DNA of 64,000 bases from NCBI RefSeq assembly GCF_016862675.1, contig NZ_BONK01000019.1, positions 21,917-85,916 of the forward strand. Reading direction: 5' to 3'. Positions 47,441 to 55,320 of this stretch are shown piece by piece. Each line of letters opens with the position of its first letter. Position 1 is the stretch's first letter. A program made the translations under genes and the position numbers. Source of the DNA: Cellulomonas chitinilytica (GTDB taxonomy: Bacteria > Actinomycetota > Actinomycetes > Actinomycetales > Cellulomonadaceae). The notes beneath the pieces were generated by a model. It was not told the origin of the DNA. It did no database searches and saw only the letters and a program-made list of their open reading frames with translations.

Positions 47441-49260
47441 GGGCGGCCGATCGGGTTGGCGAGCGTGCCCGCGTAGATGAGCGAGCCCGACTGGTCGGTG
47501 AGGTCGACCATCTGGAGCGTGTTGCGCAGCTGCAGCCGGTTGAGGCAGGAGTGCGCGAACCGGCGTCCCCGCAGGTCCACCCCGGTGCGCAGGCTCGGGT
47601 GGTCGGCGGCGTGCCGGTCGACGCACGCGGCGACGAGCGCCCAGAACCGGTCCTGCGGCAGGACCCCGTCGGTGTGCAGGATCGCGGCGAGGTGCCGCAG
47701 GAACCCGTCGAGCACGTCGGTCTGGATCGCGAGCGCCTTCTCGGTGTCGTCGACGGGCTGCACGATGCGCCGCACGGCCTCGGGCAGGTCACGCTCCGCC
47801 AGCACGGCGACCTCCTCGCCGATGTCCTTCATGAACACCCCGACGGGCACATGGTCCTCCAGCACGAGGATCAGGTTCTCGCCGTGCGGCATGAACGCGA
47901 GGTCGTGCACCAGCAGGCAGTGCACGAGCGGCCGCAGGTAGGCGTGCAGGTAGCGGCGCACCCACTCGTCGGGGGCCAGCCCGGACGCCCGGACGGCCTC
48001 GGTCACGTAGGCCACGCCGGCGGCGTCCCGGTGCAGCAGGGCCGCCATCGTGGCGAGCCCGTGACCGGGCCCGACGAGCGGCACCGGGCTCTCACGCCAC
48101 AGCGCGGCGAGCATCTTGCGGTGCGCGTTCGGCCGGTCGGTGCGGTGGTAGGCGTCGCCGGTGTACCCGATCGACGCCCGTTCCCGCAGCACCCGGAACC
48201 CGCACGCGACGAGCGTCGGGTCGTTCCCGACGAGGTCCGCGACCCAGTCGTTGATCGCCGGGGTGTGCCGCATGTACGCCGGTGACAGTCCCCGCAGGAA
48301 GCCCATGTTCTGGATGGCGAGCGCGACCTTCACGTAGTGGCGGTCGGGCCGCGACACGTTGAGCAGCGTCCGGATCGACTGCTGCGCGCGGTACTCGTCG
48401 GGCCCCTCGCCGAGCAGGACGAGGTCGCGGCGCGCGACGTCCGGCGCGAACGTGACGGCGACCCGGTGCTCCCACTGCCAGGGGTGCACCGGCAGGAACC
48501 GGTACTCGTCGGGGTCGAGGCCCTGCGCCCGGACGCGGTCGCGGAGGTCGTCGAGGAGGTCCCCGAGCTCGGCCCGGTACAGCCCGTCCTCGTCGAGCCC
48601 GTCGCCCAGGGCCAGGTGGCTCGACGCCCGGCGGACGGCCAGCCACAGCAGCCGGACCGGTGCCCCGGACTCGGGCGCGAACGCGGCGTGCTCGCCGACC
48701 CCGAAGCCGATCCGCCCGTTGTTCGCGACGAACCCGGGGTGCCCCTCCGTCATGGACCGCTCGACCGTCGCGAGGTCCGCGTCGAGCAGCTCCGCCGCCG
48801 ACGGGCCGCCGTGGTGGGCCTTGAACGCGGCGCTCGCGAGCGTCGAGGACAGCTCCTCGAGGTACACGGGCAGCAGGTCGTCGGGGATCCGGAGCAGCGG
48901 CTGCAGCTCGAGGACCAGCGCGAGCACGTCGAGCGGCGCGTCCTCACCGTCGACCGTGCGGGTCACGGACGCCTTCTCGACGGCCCAGTGCTCGAGCGCG
49001 AGCCGCCGGGCGCGGAACCGGTACTCGACGCGCCCGTCGTCGGTCGTGACGCGGTACGTCGACGGCTCCTCGGGGTGGTCGGCCGCGTCGGGGTCGTCAG
49101 GCGCCGGTGCGAGCAGCCGCTCGTGGGAGAGCTCGGACAGCGCCTTCGTCACGAGGTGCCGCTGCGCGACGGCCATCGCCGCCGGGGTGAGGTGCGCGGC
49201 GGGGTCGACGGGCCGGGCCGGGGCGCCGGCGAGCGTCGGACGGGTCAGCGTCTCGGTCAT
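47437..49260 (-). CDS. desD: DesD-type NIS siderophore synthetase (IucA/IucC)
   Basis: A 607-residue ATP-dependent synthetase from ATG 49260. Motifs: HHGGPSAAELLDADLATVE, VHPWQWEH, LLNVSRPDRHYVKVALAIQN, RPLVHCLLVHDLAFMPHGEN and KDIGEE, all typical of IucA/IucC enzymes. DesD oligomerises N-hydroxy-N-succinylcadaverine to desferrioxamine E, or with an acetylated unit to desferrioxamine B. Length is normal (about 600). Overlaps desC by ATGA. Confidence 0.95.
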   Translation of the reverse strand: MTETLTRPTLAGAPARPVDPAAHLTPAAMAVAQRHLVTKALSELSHERLLAPAPDDPDAADHPEEPSTYRVTTDDGRVEYRFRARRLALEHWAVEKASVTRTVDGEDAPLDVLALVLELQPLLRIPDDLLPVYLEELSSTLASAAFKAHHGGPSAAELLDADLATVERSMTEGHPGFVANNGRIGFGVGEHAAFAPESGAPVRLLWLAVRRASSHLALGDGLDEDGLYRAELGDLLDDLRDRVRAQGLDPDEYRFLPVHPWQWEHRVAVTFAPDVARRDLVLLGEGPDEYRAQQSIRTLLNVSRPDRHYVKVALAIQNMGFLRGLSPAYMRHTPAINDWVADLVGNDPTLVACGFRVLRERASIGYTGDAYHRTDRPNAHRKMLAALWRESPVPLVGPGHGLATMAALLHRDAAGVAYVTEAVRASGLAPDEWVRRYLHAYLRPLVHCLLVHDLAFMPHGENLILVLEDHVPVGVFMKDIGEEVAVLAERDLPEAVRRIVQPVDDTEKALAIQTDVLDGFLRHLAAILHTDGVLPQDRFWALVAACVDRHAADHPSLRTGVDLRGRRFAHSCLNRLQLRNTLQMVDLTDQSGSLIYAGTLANPIGRP

Positions 49261-49874
49261 CGGGCCACCGCCGTCGTCAGGGGGTCGGACGCCCGGGCCG
49301 ACGCTGCGCCGCCGGGCTGGAGGTCGGCGAACCCGCCGTCGGGGGCGCCCAGCGGGCTCGCGGCGAAGTCGTCGCGCGTGCACACCGCGAGCGTCGCCCG
49401 CTTCCCCGGCAGGTCCACCTCGCGCAGCACCCGGAACCCGGCCAGCGCGTTCTTCACGGCGATCCGCGTGTTGCGCACGTCCGGCTCGACGACCACGCGG
49501 GACGCCCCGAGGGTGTCGAAGCAGTGCCGCATCGTCGCGGCCATGACCGCGGACGTCAGCCCGTGCACGGGCGTCCCGAGAGGCGGCGCGACGAGCAGGT
49601 GCATGCCGAGGTCCCCGGGCGCGGCGTCGTGCACGCCCGCGAGCAGCACGCACGCGGGGTCGTACGTCTCGACGAGGAACGTCGGCCCGCCGTCCACCAG
49701 TCCGAGCCAGCCGTCCTGGTGCGGGTGGGCGACGACCCCGGCCAGGTAGTCGCGCGTGCCCGTGAGGTCGAGCCCGTCCATGGCCCAGAAGGCGGACGCC
49801 GGGTGCCGGAACCACGCGTGCACCACCGCGGCGTCACGCGCCGGGTCGACGGGCCGCAGCGTCAGCACGCTCAC
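49257..49874 (-). CDS. desC: DesC-type N-hydroxycadaverine acyltransferase
   Basis: A 205-residue GNAT from GTG 49874, overlapping desB. It has PASAFWAMDGLD, FLVETYDPA, GDLGMHLLVAPP and RVVVEPDVRNTRI, the pattern of the IucB/DesC group, with the conserved catalytic His in MHLLV and Asp in EPDVRN. It transfers acetyl or succinyl from CoA to N-hydroxycadaverine. The last about 30 residues are a loose Ala/Gly/Ser-rich tail. Confidence 0.93.
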   Translation of the reverse strand: MSVLTLRPVDPARDAAVVHAWFRHPASAFWAMDGLDLTGTRDYLAGVVAHPHQDGWLGLVDGGPTFLVETYDPACVLLAGVHDAAPGDLGMHLLVAPPLGTPVHGLTSAVMAATMRHCFDTLGASRVVVEPDVRNTRIAVKNALAGFRVLREVDLPGKRATLAVCTRDDFAASPLGAPDGGFADLQPGGAASARASDPLTTAVAR

Positions 49875-51166
49875 GCCTCCCCCACCCCGACGAGCCGGGA
49901 CGCCGCGGGTACCCCGAACTCCTGGAACGCGATGCGCTCCTCCCGCGGGTACACCTCCCGCCCGGTCACGGACGCGAGGATCGACGAGCTGCGCCACGGA
50001 CCGAACCCCAGGTCGGGGGCGGTGACGCCGTGCGTGTGCTCCTCGGCGTTCTGCACGAACAGCCGCCCCCGTCCGCCGTCGATCGAGTAGTCCCGGGCGA
50101 CGGCGAACCGGCCGTCGTCGTCCCAGTCGATGCGGTGCCGCACGCCCATCACGAAGTCGGGGACCTGTGCCGCGTACCCGGTCGCGACGACGAGGGCGTC
50201 GGTCCGGCGGGAGAACTCCTCGCCGAGCTGCTCGTGCCGCAGGCGCAGCTCGAATCCGTCGCCGTCGGGCCGCGCGGCGACCAGGGACGTGTCGGTGAGC
50301 AGCGTCGTGGCGACCGGGCCGTCGACGCTGAGCCGGTAGAGGGTGTCGAAGATGTCGTCGACGAGCGCGCTGCTGATGCCCTTCGAGAGGGACCGCTGCT
50401 CGCGAGCGAGCCGCTGCCGCACGGCCGCGGGCAGGCCGTGGAAGTGGTCGGTGTACTCCGGGGACGTCATCTCGAGCGTGAGCTTCGTGTACTCCATCGG
50501 GAAGAACCGCGGCGAGCGGGTCACCCAGTCGAGGCGCCGGTCCCGGTCCCCCAGGTCGCCGAGCAGGTCCCGGTAGATCTCGGCGGCGGACTGCCCGCTG
50601 CCCACGACCGTCACGGACCGGGCCGCCCGCAGCCGGTCGCGGTGCGTCAGGTACTCGCTGCTGTGCACCACCCCGGGCACGTCCCGCACCGCGGCCGGCA
50701 GCACCGGCCGGGTGCCGACGCCGAGCACCACGTGCCGCGCCCGGTACGTCTCGACCTCCCCGCCCGCACGGACCGCGGTCACGACGTAGTCGTCCCCGTC
50801 CTCGTCGAGCGAGACGACCCGACGCCCCCATCGCAGCGACCCGAGCCGGTCGGCGACCCACCGGCAGTAGGCGTCGTACTCGGCCCGCAGCGGGTAGAAC
50901 GACTCCCGGATGTAGAACGGGTACAGCCGCCCGGTGGCCTTGAGGAACGCCAGGAACGAGTACCGCGAAGTCGGGTCGGCCATCGTCACGAGGTCGGCGA
51001 GGAACGGGACCTGGATCGTCGAGCCCTCGATCATCATGCCGGGGTGCCAGCGGAACTCGTCGGCCGCGTCGAGGAACACGGCGTCGAGGTCGAGCGGGTC
51101 GGCGAGCGCGGCGAGCCCGAGGTTGAACGGGCCGATCCCGATGCCGACGAGGTCGTGCGTGGTCAT
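49871..51166 (-). CDS. desB: DesB-type cadaverine N-monooxygenase
   Basis: A 431-residue flavoprotein from ATG 51166. FAD motif GIGIGPFNLGLAAL (8-21), NADPH motif TVVGSGQSAAEIYRDLL (about 190-206), and ATGY near the C-terminal end mark the lysine/ornithine N-hydroxylase family. It hydroxylates cadaverine produced by DesA. Overlaps desA and desC. Confidence 0.95.
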   Translation of the reverse strand: MTTHDLVGIGIGPFNLGLAALADPLDLDAVFLDAADEFRWHPGMMIEGSTIQVPFLADLVTMADPTSRYSFLAFLKATGRLYPFYIRESFYPLRAEYDAYCRWVADRLGSLRWGRRVVSLDEDGDDYVVTAVRAGGEVETYRARHVVLGVGTRPVLPAAVRDVPGVVHSSEYLTHRDRLRAARSVTVVGSGQSAAEIYRDLLGDLGDRDRRLDWVTRSPRFFPMEYTKLTLEMTSPEYTDHFHGLPAAVRQRLAREQRSLSKGISSALVDDIFDTLYRLSVDGPVATTLLTDTSLVAARPDGDGFELRLRHEQLGEEFSRRTDALVVATGYAAQVPDFVMGVRHRIDWDDDGRFAVARDYSIDGGRGRLFVQNAEEHTHGVTAPDLGFGPWRSSSILASVTGREVYPREERIAFQEFGVPAASRLVGVGEA

Positions 51167-52662
51167 CGGGCCACCGCCCCGGCCACGGCGGCCACCGCGG
51201 CCACCTCGTCCGCCTCGGCGCCGCGGTCCGCGAGGTCGTCGCCCTCGACGAGCGCGGCGGCCGCGTCACGGACGAGCCCGAGCACCCGCGCCACGTCGTC
51301 GACGGTCGACCCGGGGTTGAGCAGCGTGAGCTTGAGGCACGGCCGCCCGTCGACCACCGTCTTCGCGACGACCGCCCGGCCCGACTCCAGCAGCACCCGC
51401 CGGACGAGCGGCACGACCCGGTCGGCGTGCTCGTCGCTCAGGCCGACCGGCTGGTAGCGGAACAGGACGGTGCTGAGCTGGGTGCCGCCGACGAGCACGA
51501 GGTCGTCGTCGTCCCGGACGAGCTCCTCGGCACGGGCGGCCAGGTCGAGGACGTCGTCGAACAGCTCGCCGACGCGGTCGGCTCCGAGCGCCCGCAGCGT
51601 GGTCCACAGCTTGAGCGCGTCGAACCGGCGGGTGGTCTGCAGCGACTTGTCGACCTGGTTCGGCTCGTCGCTGTCCTCGGGGTTGAGGTAGTCGGCGTGC
51701 CAGGCGACGGGCTGCAGGTCCTGCGGCTCCCGCACGACGAGCGCGCTCGACGAGACCGGCTGGAAGAAGCTCTTGTGGAAGTCGACCGTCACCGAGCGGG
51801 CGCGCTCGATGCCGTCGAGCAGGTGCCGCCGCGTGGGCGAGACGAGGAGCCCGCAGCCGTACGCGGCGTCGACGTGCAGCCAGACGCCGGCGGCGTCGCA
51901 CGCGTCGGCGATCGCGGCGAGCGGGTCGAGGCAGCCGCGGTCGGTGGTGCCCGCGGTCGCGACGACGACCATTGGCACCCGGCCGACGGCCGCGACGGCA
52001 CCGAGCGCCCCGGCGAGCGCGTCGGCCCGCATCCGGCCGAGCGCGTCGGTGGGCACCGGGACGACGGCGTCGGCTGCGAGCCCGAGCAGCAGCGCGGACT
52101 TCTGCACGGAGAAGTGGCTGGACGCGGTGGTGAGCACGACGAGCCGGCGCATCGCGCCGTCCCGGTCGGTGGTGCCGGCGAGCGCGGCCTCCCGGGCGAG
52201 GAGCAGCGCCTGCAGGTTGGACTGCGTGCCGCCCGACGTGAAGATCCCGTCGCCGTGGGGGAACCCGATCCGTCGTGCGGTCCAGGCGACGAGCGCCCGC
52301 TCCATGAGCGTGCCGACGGTCGACTGGTCGTAGGTGTCGACCGACGGGTTCACCGCGGCGAGGACGGCCTCGGCGGCGACGGCCGGGACGGCGACGGGGC
52401 AGTTCAGGTGCGCGGCGTAGTCGGGGTGGTGGAACCAGACGGCGTGCTCGACGAACAGCTCGTCGACCTCGCGCAGCGCGTCGTCGGTGCCAAGGGGGCG
52501 GCCGTCGAGGTCGACGTCGTCGACCAGCGCCTGGAGCTGCTCGCGGCTCGCGCCGGAGAACACCCTGTCGGTGTCGCGGAACCGGGCGGCGAGCACGTCG
52601 ACGGTGCGGTGCAGCACGTCGGCGTAGTGCTCGGACGACCGGGATGACAGCAGCTCGTGCAC
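51163..52662 (-). CDS. desA: DesA-type PLP-dependent lysine decarboxylase
   Basis: A 499-residue group II decarboxylase from GTG 52662 behind AGGGGGA. The PLP Lys is in FHKSFFQPVSSSAL; GIFTSGGTQSNLQALLLARE and HVDAAYGCGLL complete the site. It converts lysine to cadaverine, the first step of desferrioxamine. First gene of the operon, directly behind two overlapping iron boxes. The tail is Ala/Asp-rich. Confidence 0.95.
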   Translation of the reverse strand: MHELLSSRSSEHYADVLHRTVDVLAARFRDTDRVFSGASREQLQALVDDVDLDGRPLGTDDALREVDELFVEHAVWFHHPDYAAHLNCPVAVPAVAAEAVLAAVNPSVDTYDQSTVGTLMERALVAWTARRIGFPHGDGIFTSGGTQSNLQALLLAREAALAGTTDRDGAMRRLVVLTTASSHFSVQKSALLLGLAADAVVPVPTDALGRMRADALAGALGAVAAVGRVPMVVVATAGTTDRGCLDPLAAIADACDAAGVWLHVDAAYGCGLLVSPTRRHLLDGIERARSVTVDFHKSFFQPVSSSALVVREPQDLQPVAWHADYLNPEDSDEPNQVDKSLQTTRRFDALKLWTTLRALGADRVGELFDDVLDLAARAEELVRDDDDLVLVGGTQLSTVLFRYQPVGLSDEHADRVVPLVRRVLLESGRAVVAKTVVDGRPCLKLTLLNPGSTVDDVARVLGLVRDAAAALVEGDDLADRGAEADEVAAVAAVAGAVAR

Positions 52663-52679
52663 GACGACGTTCCCCCTGA

Positions 52680-52734
52680 TTAGGTGAGCCTTACTTAGCG
52701 TTGCCTAACCTACAGACATCGCCCACGCCGTCAA
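52680..52734 (-). promoter_or_regulatory. Iron-controlled desA promoter with two overlapping iron boxes
   Basis: On the minus strand TTGACG (52729-52734), a 16-nt spacer and TAGGTT (52707-52712) form the promoter. TTAGGTGAGCCTTACTTAG (52680-52698) matches the DtxR/IdeR/DmdR box in 16 of 19 positions; TTAGCGTTGCCTAACCTAC (52695-52713) matches in 14. They overlap by four bases and cover -10 and the start region, so Fe2+-loaded repressor would shut the operon. Confidence 0.88.
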
Positions 52735-52769
52735 TACCGCGTCCACACCGGAACCCGGCCAGCGGGTAA

Positions 52770-52788
52770 CGTACGTCTCTGACGTACG
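52770..52788 (+). promoter_or_regulatory. Toxin-antitoxin operator
   Basis: CGTACGT CTCTG ACGTACG, a perfect 7-5-7 palindrome with a further overlapping TACG, 17 bp before the antitoxin ATG. Likely autoregulation by the antitoxin-toxin complex. Confidence 0.7.
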
Positions 52789-52804
52789 TACGAACGGAGG
52801 CGCC

Positions 52805-53065
52805 ATGCGGTCGATCACCGGTACCGAGTACAACCACACGCCGGGGCTGGCCCGCCGCATCGCCGACGCCGACGGCGAGGTGCTGATCACGGCCGGCGGC
52901 CGCCCGACCCACGTGCTGGTCACCTACGAGGAGTGGAACCGGCTGCACAGCTCCCGGACCAGCACGAGCCTGCGCCACGCACTCCGGATGGACGACCCCG
53001 AGCTCGACGACGTCGAGTTCGTCAGAGATCCGTCTCTCCCGCGCGTCCCGGACCTGGCCGAATGA
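52805..53065 (+). CDS. Phd/YefM-type antitoxin
   Basis: An 86-residue protein from ATG 52805 behind CGGAGG. It starts RSITGTEYNHTPGLARRIAD, followed by VLITAGGRPTHVLVTYEEW, the Phd/YefM DNA-binding fold; the C-terminal acidic part should neutralise the toxin. It overlaps the PIN toxin by ATGA. Confidence 0.9.
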   Translation: MRSITGTEYNHTPGLARRIADADGEVLITAGGRPTHVLVTYEEWNRLHSSRTSTSLRHALRMDDPELDDVEFVRDPSLPRVPDLAE

Positions 53066-53472
53066 GGGCCCTGCTCGACACGAATGTCGTCTCCGAGCTG
53101 CGCAAGTCACGCCCGGACCCGGCCGTCGACGCCTGGGCGCGCACGACGGACCTCTCAGACCTCTACCTGTCGGCGGTGACGGTCGGCGAGATCCAGACCG
53201 GCATCCACCTGCTCGGCCGGCGTGACGCCGCGCAGGCCGCCCGGCTCGGGGCATGGCTCCGGCGGACGGTCCGCCAGTTCTCCGACCGGGTCCTGCCGGT
53301 CGACACCTCGGTCGCGCTGGCCGCGGCCGAGCTGCACGTGCCCGACCGTCGACCTGCCAACGACGCGTACCTCGCCGCGACGGCACTGGTCCACGACCTG
53401 GTGGTCGTCACCCGCAACACCCGGGACTTCGCGGGGCTCGGCCTGGAAGTGCTCAACCCCTGGGAGGGCTGA
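53062..53472 (+). CDS. FitB/VapC-type PIN-domain toxin
   Basis: A 136-residue ribonuclease-type toxin from ATG 53062. Acidic site residues: LLDTNVVSELRK (Asp and Glu), AVTVGEIQTGIHLL (Glu), PANDAYLAATALVHDL (Asp) and VTRNTRDFAGLG (Asp). Ends NPWEG as in many FitB proteins. It is not closely similar to the PIN toxin at 40304, so the two modules are independent. Confidence 0.92.
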   Translation: MRALLDTNVVSELRKSRPDPAVDAWARTTDLSDLYLSAVTVGEIQTGIHLLGRRDAAQAARLGAWLRRTVRQFSDRVLPVDTSVALAAAELHVPDRRPANDAYLAATALVHDLVVVTRNTRDFAGLGLEVLNPWEG

Positions 53473-53486
53473 GGGAGGATGCTGCG

Positions 53487-54404
53487 GTGCCGTCACCCGC
53501 TCCCGCCTCCCCCGTGGCCCCCGCCCCCGAGGCGTTGCGCGCGCCGGTCCTGGCCTGGTTCGACGAGCACGCCCGCGACCTCCCGTGGCGGGCGTCTGAC
53601 CGCACGCCGTGGGGTGTCCTGGTGAGCGAGGTGATGCTGCAGCAGACGCCGGTCGTGCGCGTGGAGCCCGCCTGGCGGTCGTGGATGCGCGCCTGGCCGA
53701 CGCCCGCCGACCTGGCCGCCGCCTCGACGGCCGACGTGCTGCGCGCATGGGACCGGCTCGGCTACCCCCGCCGGGCGCTGCGGCTGCAGGAGTGCGCCCG
53801 CGCGATCGTCGACCGGCACGGCGGCGCCGTCCCGGAGACCACCGCCGAGCTGCTGGCCCTGCCGGGCGTCGGCGCCTACACCGCGGCCGCCGTGCAGGCG
53901 TTCGCGTTCGGCCGCCGGTCCGTCGTGCTCGACACCAACGTCCGCCGCGTCCTGGCCCGCACGGTCTCCGGCGCAGCCCTGCCTGCACCGTCCCAGACCG
54001 CCGCCGAGACGCTGCTCGCCGACGCCTACGTGCCCGACGACGACACCACGGCCGCCCGCTGGGCCGCCGCCTCCATGGAGCTCGGGGCCCTCGTCTGCAC
54101 CGCCCGATCCCCGCGCTGCGACGCCTGCCCGGTCGCCCCGCTGTGCCGGTGGCGGGCCCTCGGCAAGCCGTCCGACGAGCACGCCGGCCGCCGCCGCACC
54201 CAGGCCTGGGCCGGCACCGACCGGCAGGTCCGCGGCCGGATCATGGCCCTGCTGCGCGAGGCACCCGGTCCGGTGCCGGCCGAGGCGGTCGACGCCGTCT
54301 GGCCCGACACCCGCCAGCGTGAGCGCTGTCTCGACGGCCTCGTGTCGGACGGCCTCGTTACCCGCACCGACGCCGACCCGCCGACGTACCGCCTCCCGCA
54401 CTGA
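53487..54404 (+). CDS. mutY: A/G-specific adenine glycosylase
   Basis: A 305-residue base-excision repair enzyme from GTG 53487 behind GGGAGGATGC. Motifs: DLPWRASDRTPWGVLVSEVM, then LQQTPV, the helix-hairpin-helix LPGVGAYTAAAV, LDTNVRRVLAR with the catalytic Asp, and a [4Fe-4S] cluster CTARSPRCDACPVAPLC. It removes adenine opposite 8-oxoguanine. The C-terminal domain is shorter than in E. coli MutY, as usual for Actinobacteria. Confidence 0.95.
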   Translation: MPSPAPASPVAPAPEALRAPVLAWFDEHARDLPWRASDRTPWGVLVSEVMLQQTPVVRVEPAWRSWMRAWPTPADLAAASTADVLRAWDRLGYPRRALRLQECARAIVDRHGGAVPETTAELLALPGVGAYTAAAVQAFAFGRRSVVLDTNVRRVLARTVSGAALPAPSQTAAETLLADAYVPDDDTTAARWAAASMELGALVCTARSPRCDACPVAPLCRWRALGKPSDEHAGRRRTQAWAGTDRQVRGRIMALLREAPGPVPAEAVDAVWPDTRQRERCLDGLVSDGLVTRTDADPPTYRLPH

Positions 54405-54425
54405 CCGCCGGGGCAGGATGCGGGG

Positions 54426-54800
54426 ATGCGCCTGTTCACCGTCCCGTCCCGCACGATCGAGGCCTTCGGCTCGTCGGGTGTGGTGATGGACTTCCTCCCA
54501 CCCCTGACCGACGCCGCGACCACGTCGGTGAACGTCGCGCGCGTCGCCGCGGGAGGGACCCTCGGGCGGCACCCGGCGGTGCGCCGGCAGGTGTTCGCCG
54601 TCGTCGTCGGGACCGGTGAGGTGCAGGTCGACGACGAGCCGCGCCGCCGGGTCGAGGCAGGCACCCTCGTCGTCTGGGAACCGGGCGAGACCCACCAGAC
54701 CTGGGCGCTCACCGACCTCACGGCCGCGGTGGTCGAGACGTCCGGCGCCCTCGACCTGAGCACCCACTTCCGGGAGCTCCCGGACGAGGCGCGGGGCTAG
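54426..54800 (+). CDS. Cupin-domain protein
   Basis: A 124-residue single cupin from ATG 54426. It reads VNVARVAAGGTLGRHPAVRR, then VFAVVVGTGEVQVDDEPRR and LVVWEPGETHQTWALTD, the two cupin motifs with His residues for a metal. Likely a small-molecule-binding or sugar-isomerase-like protein. It overlaps the convergent acetyltransferase by four bases at their 3' ends. Confidence 0.82.
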   Translation: MRLFTVPSRTIEAFGSSGVVMDFLPPLTDAATTSVNVARVAAGGTLGRHPAVRRQVFAVVVGTGEVQVDDEPRRRVEAGTLVVWEPGETHQTWALTDLTAAVVETSGALDLSTHFRELPDEARG

Positions 54801-55300
54801 GCCAGCGAGACGAGCATCCGGGTGTTGCCCAGGGTGTTCGGCTTGACGCGGGCGAGGTCGAGGAACTCCGCCACGCCGTCGTCGTGCGAGCGCAGCAGCT
54901 CGGCGTAGACGTCCGGCGTCACGGGTGTCCCCTCGATGACCTCGAACCCGTGCGACGTGAAGAACGCGACCTCGAACGTCAGGCAGAACACCCGGCGCAG
55001 ACCGAGCTCCCGCCCGCGCTCCAGGAGGGCGGCGAGCAGCAGGTGCCCGACCCGCCGGCCCCGGTACGCGGGGTCGACGGCGAGCGTGCGGATCTCCGCG
55101 AGGTCGTCCCACATGACGTGCAGGGCACCGCACCCGACGACCGTGCCGTCCTCCGCGACCGCGACGAGGAACTCCTGCACGGCCTCGTAGTACCCGACCC
55201 ACTCCTTGGCGAGCAGGATGCGCTGGTCGGCGTACGGCTGCACGAGGCCCCGGATCGCCCGGACGTCAGCCGGTACGGCGGGCCGAACCTGGATGGTCAT
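54797..55300 (-). CDS. ArgA-like amino-acid N-acetyltransferase (GNAT)
   Basis: A 167-residue GNAT from ATG 55300. It contains VRAIRGLVQPYADQRILL, AEIRTLAVDPAYRGRRVGHL and FCLTFEVAFFTSHGFEVI, the pattern of the short actinobacterial ArgA-type N-acetylglutamate synthases (Rv2747-like). Probable first step of arginine synthesis. It begins 20 bp after the symporter stop on the same strand, so it may also be read from that promoter. Confidence 0.85.
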   Translation of the reverse strand: MTIQVRPAVPADVRAIRGLVQPYADQRILLAKEWVGYYEAVQEFLVAVAEDGTVVGCGALHVMWDDLAEIRTLAVDPAYRGRRVGHLLLAALLERGRELGLRRVFCLTFEVAFFTSHGFEVIEGTPVTPDVYAELLRSHDDGVAEFLDLARVKPNTLGNTRMLVSLA

Positions 55301-55320
55301 GCGCCCAATGTAATAGCCAT

